DNA of 35,222 nucleotides from Martinezella lusitana (GTDB taxonomy: Bacteria > Pseudomonadota > Alphaproteobacteria > Rhizobiales > Rhizobiaceae): assembly GCF_016901135.1 (NCBI RefSeq), contig NZ_JAFEVL010000065.1, positions 1-35,222 on the forward strand, given 5' to 3'. This document shows, piece after piece, positions 32,290 to 35,222 of the stretch. The notes under the pieces were generated by a model that was not told the DNA's origin, did no database searches, and worked only from the letters and a program-made list of their open reading frames with translations. Numbering within the stretch: the first letter of the stretch is position 1; each line of letters starts with the position of its first letter. A program made the translations under genes and the position numbers.

Positions 32290-33276
32290 ATGAGGAAGGC
32301 ATTACTACTTACAGCCGCAGTCTTAGCACTCACCGCCGGGCAAGCCTTGGCCAAAAAACAACTCGTCATCGTCGTCAAGGGCCTCGACAATCCGTTCTTC
32401 GAAGCAATCAATCAAGGTTGCCAGAAATGGAACAAGGAGAACCCCACGGCGAAATACGAGTGCTTCTACACCGGCCCGGCATCGACATCCGATGAAGCCG
32501 GCGAAGCGCAGATCGTTCAGGATATGTTGGGCAAGGCAGACACGGCTGCAATCGCAATTTCGCCGTCAAATGCAAAGCTCATCGCCCAGACCCTGAAGAC
32601 CGCCAATCCAACGGTTCCGGTGATGACGCTCGATGCCGATCTTGCCGCCGAGGATGCAGCTTTGCGCAAGACCTATCTTGGCACGGACAATTATCTGATG
32701 GGCGCCCGCATCGGGGAGTACATCAAGAAGGCCAAGCCGAAGGGCGGTAAGATCTGCACGATCGAAGGCAATCCGGGAGCAGACAATATTCTACGCCGCG
32801 CACAAGGGATGCGCGACACGCTCACTGGCCAGAAAGGCTTGACCGCGCTGAAAGGCGAGGGTGGTTGGACTGAGGTCGCCGGCTGCCCGGTGTTCACCAA
32901 TGACGACGGTGCCAAGGGTGTTCAGGCAATGACCGATATTCTCGCGGCCAATCCCGACATGGACGCATTCGGCATTATGGGTGGCTGGCCATTGTTCGGT
33001 GCGCCGCAACCCTATCGCGATCTGTTCAAACCGATGGCCGAGAAGATCGCCAGCAACGATTTCGTCATTGGTGCGGCCGACACGATCGGCGACGAGGTTG
33101 CCATTGCGAAGGAAGGTCTGGTGACTGCGCTCGTCGGCCAGCGGCCATTCGAGATGGGCTACAAGGCACCTTCGGTGATGATGGATCTGATTGCCGGCAA
33201 GCCGGTTGAAGATCCGGTCTTCACCGGGCTCGATGAGTGCACAAAGGATACAGTCGACACCTGCATTCAAAAGTAG
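32290..33276 (+). CDS. Periplasmic sugar-binding protein (ribose-type, peripla_BP_4)
   Basis: A 328-residue exported protein. The signal peptide (1-21) ends QALA and the mature chain begins KKQLVIVVKGLDNPFFEAINQGCQKWNKENP, as in the pentose/fructose/inositol binding proteins. Later motifs are VPVMTLDADLAAEDAALRKTYLGTDNYLMGARIGEYI and ICTIEGNPGADNILRRAQGM. A strong GGGAGGAAAC site precedes ATG 32290. Cysteines at about 44 and 56 could form a disulfide. It is the receptor of the importer whose membrane and ATPase parts are encoded divergently. A stem-loop follows 12 bp after the stop. Confidence 0.93.
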   Translation: MRKALLLTAAVLALTAGQALAKKQLVIVVKGLDNPFFEAINQGCQKWNKENPTAKYECFYTGPASTSDEAGEAQIVQDMLGKADTAAIAISPSNAKLIAQTLKTANPTVPVMTLDADLAAEDAALRKTYLGTDNYLMGARIGEYIKKAKPKGGKICTIEGNPGADNILRRAQGMRDTLTGQKGLTALKGEGGWTEVAGCPVFTNDDGAKGVQAMTDILAANPDMDAFGIMGGWPLFGAPQPYRDLFKPMAEKIASNDFVIGAADTIGDEVAIAKEGLVTALVGQRPFEMGYKAPSVMMDLIAGKPVEDPVFTGLDECTKDTVDTCIQK

Positions 33277-33287
33277 GTTCAAGGTTT

Positions 33288-33312
33288 GGCGCACCCGGTT
33301 CAAGGGTGCGCC
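33288..33312. terminator. Stem-loop after the sugar-binding protein gene
   Basis: GGCGCACCC, loop GGTTCAA, GGGTGCGCC: a perfect nine-pair GC-rich stem starting 12 bp after the stop codon. There is no long T-run, so it may stabilise the binding-protein mRNA or act as a factor-assisted terminator before the GntR gene. Confidence 0.6.
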
Positions 33313-33470
33313 GACTGTCCTCACGAGACGGATCGAGAGATCCGCAGGGCTTGACGCGCCCTGAATTCCGCGCTTTGTGCCGGCGTCAATCGCAGGCGAC
33401 TTCCTCGTTATTACGATTGTTTTGATCATACGTGCAGACAGTCGAAAGAATGCTGAGGCAGTAGAAATAA

Positions 33471-34253
33471 ATGCCTAACAAAAAATCGGGAAAGCCAACG
33501 GCTGCGGTCGAGGTGGTGACGGTTGACCGCTCGGCCACCACAAGGCGCCCAAATTCTCCCCGCATGACTGGGGCGAGTGTTCATGTGTCTTTGGCAGCCG
33601 AGATCGGTCTGCGAATCGTGCGCGGCGACTATCCGCCGGGCACGATTCTGCCAAATGAGGCAAAATGGTCGGAAGTCTTTGACGTCAGCCGATCGGCGGT
33701 GCGCGAAGCGATCAAGATGTTGATGGCCAAGGGCCTGCTTTCTTCCCGCCCGAAAATCGGCAGCTGGGTCGAACCCAAGGAACGTTGGAACCTGCTGGAT
33801 CGAGATGTCTTGGGCTGGTATGCCGCATCTCCCGATCGCGAATCCTTTCTGAGGGCCGTGCAAGAACTCAGGCATATGATCGAGCCGGAAGCGACTGCGC
33901 TTGCTGCGGAGCGACGAACCGAGGAGCAGATGAACGCGATCAGTCAGGCCCTGCATGACATGGATCAGGCGACATCGCTCCAGCAGCGAACAGAATCCGA
34001 TGCACGATTTCACATCGCGATCTTGCGCGCCTCCGGAAATGATCTGCTGGTGCCGCTCGGCGTATTGATTGAGTCGGCGCTGAACCATCTCTTCGCCCAT
34101 GTCACGCGAGAAGAAGACAACTTGCGATATGCGCTGAAACTTCATGAAAATATTGAGAAAAGCATCCGATTGCAGCGACCGAACATGGCGCGCAACGCAG
34201 TCCGCAAGGTGCTGGCAAATACCGACCAAATCATAGCACGGTGGTCGCGATAG
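33471..34253 (+). CDS. GntR-family regulator, FadR subfamily
   Basis: A 260-residue regulator. A 35-residue basic, disordered N-terminus is followed by a winged helix (about 36-105: LAAEIGLRIVRGDYPPGTILPNEAKWSEVFDVSRSAVREAIKMLMAKGLL, then RPKIGSWV). The all-helical FCD effector domain (about 110-255) has ESDARFHIAILRASGN, a typical part of its metal/ligand site. These regulators usually sense a sugar acid or similar metabolite. The gene lies 194 bp after the binding-protein gene and most likely represses the transporter and epimerase through the palindrome at 31197. Confidence 0.92.
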   Translation: MPNKKSGKPTAAVEVVTVDRSATTRRPNSPRMTGASVHVSLAAEIGLRIVRGDYPPGTILPNEAKWSEVFDVSRSAVREAIKMLMAKGLLSSRPKIGSWVEPKERWNLLDRDVLGWYAASPDRESFLRAVQELRHMIEPEATALAAERRTEEQMNAISQALHDMDQATSLQQRTESDARFHIAILRASGNDLLVPLGVLIESALNHLFAHVTREEDNLRYALKLHENIEKSIRLQRPNMARNAVRKVLANTDQIIARWSR

Positions 34254-34494
34254 AAGTTTGCATCCTGTCCAGCCGAAGAAGCGGCGGCCAGTCCCGCGTT
34301 CGTATCTGCGCTGAGCGGCAGCGTGGAGCATTGGTGCAGGGATCAAATTTCAACGATTTCCGCCTATGGGGGTCGGAACAAGAGGAGTGCGAAATCGTAC
34401 GCTAAGGGCGAACGGAATGAGAACTTATGCGACCCGCTGCAGCCCAGCTGGCAGACGGAGCGATCTAAATCCGTTCGGCATCTGATGTTCCGCA
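34254..34494. other. Spacer between GntR gene and right-end IS
   Basis: 241 bases with no recognisable gene, strong palindrome or terminator seen. Confidence 0.4.
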
Positions 34495-35222
34495 GGTGAT
34501 GTCAAGTTAACTCGGTCAAATACTCTTCTTGGGATGCCGGCTGGATCAGGCCGCTGTCCCGGTGACGACCTTCCAATGTGCCATCGCTGCAAGGCGATGC
34601 AGATGAATGGCGATGGCTGAGCGTTTGGAGGGTGCGGGGACGAAGAGATTTCGGCCCGCGGAGAAGACGCTGACGAAGCGTTGCAGCGCGCCCGGCGCGC
34701 GAAATCGCTGCATGACCCGCTCGCGCTTCCGCAGAGGAAGATGCGAGTTTTCGGCGCGGTTGTTCAACCCCTTGTGTGATCGATGCTCGACGGTTGGCAT
34801 CAACTGCCGCCGTGCTGCGCCATAAGAGCGAAGCTTGTCGGTGACGATCCGCTTCGGCAGACACCCCTGGTTCTTCATCAGCCTGCTCAGCAGACGCCTG
34901 GCAGCCTTGGTGTTGCGGCGGGTCTGGACGATCTCGTCGAGAACGTAGCCGTCCTGATCGACGGCGCGCCAGAGCCAGTATTTCCGTCCGCCGATTGTCA
35001 CGACCACCTCGTCCAGATGCCACACGTCATTTGGGCTCGGTGCTTTCCGCCGCAAGCGGCCGGCATAGTCCGGGCCGAATTTCATCGCCCAGTATCGGAT
35101 CGTCTCATAGGAAACGACGATGCCGCGCTGCAGCAGCATCTCTTCGACCATGCGCAGGCTCAACGGAAATCGGAAGTAGAGCCAAACCGCGTGCGCAATT
35201 ACAGAAGGCGGGAAACGATGGC
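34495..35222 (-). mobile_element. Second IS6-family element, partial (cut by window end)
   Basis: The outer end at 34495 reads GGTGATGTCAAGTTAAC, similar to the terminal repeat of the first element (shared GTCAA and TTAAC). The transposase ends 51 bp inside, the same spacing as in the complete copy at 28253. The protein is related to but clearly different from the first transposase, so this is a distinct IS6-family member. The left part is beyond the window. Confidence 0.8.
34546..35222 (-). CDS. IS6-family transposase, partial (5' end outside window)
   Basis: The frame is open to the window edge, where it begins HRFPPSVIAHAVWLYFRFPLSLRM, matching residues near 11-33 of the complete transposase. 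The triad residues are present in VWHLDEVV, IVTDKLRSYGAA and LNNRAENSH. About ten N-terminal residues are missing only because the window ends. No frameshift is seen in the visible part, so it may be active. Confidence 0.9.
   Translation of the reverse strand, partial: HRFPPSVIAHAVWLYFRFPLSLRMVEEMLLQRGIVVSYETIRYWAMKFGPDYAGRLRRKAPSPNDVWHLDEVVVTIGGRKYWLWRAVDQDGYVLDEIVQTRRNTKAARRLLSRLMKNQGCLPKRIVTDKLRSYGAARRQLMPTVEHRSHKGLNNRAENSHLPLRKRERVMQRFRAPGALQRFVSVFSAGRNLFVPAPSKRSAIAIHLHRLAAMAHWKVVTGTAA

Noticed and set aside
1..35222. CRISPR arrays, tRNA or rRNA genes, integrase attachment site
   Set aside because: No spaced repeat array, tRNA-like fold or rRNA segment was recognised on reading; an automated scan could not be run.

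Overview
The window looks like an accessory region (plasmid, island or other variable chromosomal segment) of a GC-rich alphaproteobacterium, probably of the Rhizobium/Mesorhizobium/Sinorhizobium group. This is inferred from codon and amino-acid style, several GTG/TTG starts, many ABC transporters and OmpR-type two-component systems, and remnants of several insertion sequences. No rRNA, tRNA or CRISPR array was seen.

Layout. (1) 1-124 is the end of an IS6-family element cut by the window edge. The same 124 bp occur, inverted, at the start of a complete copy at 28253-29060, so two apparently identical IS copies in opposite orientation bracket 125-28252. (2) 434-7343, all on the minus strand, is a redox/signalling block. 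One operon runs PepSY protein, cytochrome b561 (frameshifted), response regulator, histidine kinase, second response regulator, second histidine kinase, with most genes overlapping or a few bases apart. Downstream lie a phosphatase-like remnant and a cytochrome c' / cytochrome b561 pair. Near-identical tandem boxes CTTAC-N6-CTTAC lie at 2126-2141 and 7527-7542 and look like PmrA/QseB/BqsR-type response-regulator sites. (3) 7605-8698 holds a GT25 glycosyltransferase and a truncated second one. (4) 8789-11671 (minus) encodes an aldo/keto reductase, an NAD-dependent epimerase/dehydrogenase and a LysR regulator. (5) 11672-12921 is a gene graveyard: an IS110-type transposase tail, the first codons of an amidohydrolase and a piece of a solute-binding protein, joined end to end. 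(6) 13018-17908 is an RpiR regulator followed by a complete ABC importer of the Fe(III)/aminoethylphosphonate type (binding protein, fused double permease, ATPase).

(7) 18142-27775 is the most unusual block. An RR/HK pair on the minus strand faces a second RR on the plus strand. That RR heads a cluster of RND adaptor, RND pump, ABC-2 permease with a large extra periplasmic domain, and ABC ATPase; the last four genes overlap or touch. It looks like an efflux or envelope-stress locus that places proton-driven and ATP-driven machinery under one control. (8) 28011-28252 is the C-terminal end of a MipA/OmpV outer-membrane protein, cut by the complete IS6-family copy. (9) 29226-34253 is a sugar-type ABC import locus: permease and ATPase (minus), diverging from an NAD-dependent epimerase-like protein and a periplasmic sugar-binding protein (plus), followed by a FadR-type GntR regulator. 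A perfect GntR-like palindrome sits in the divergent promoter region. (10) 34495-35222 is a second, related IS6-family element cut by the window end.

The best candidates for undescribed biology are the tandem two-component operon with PepSY/cytochrome genes and shared CTTAC boxes, and the RR-RND-ABC-2 cluster. All family assignments come from reading motifs by eye; no database search was possible.
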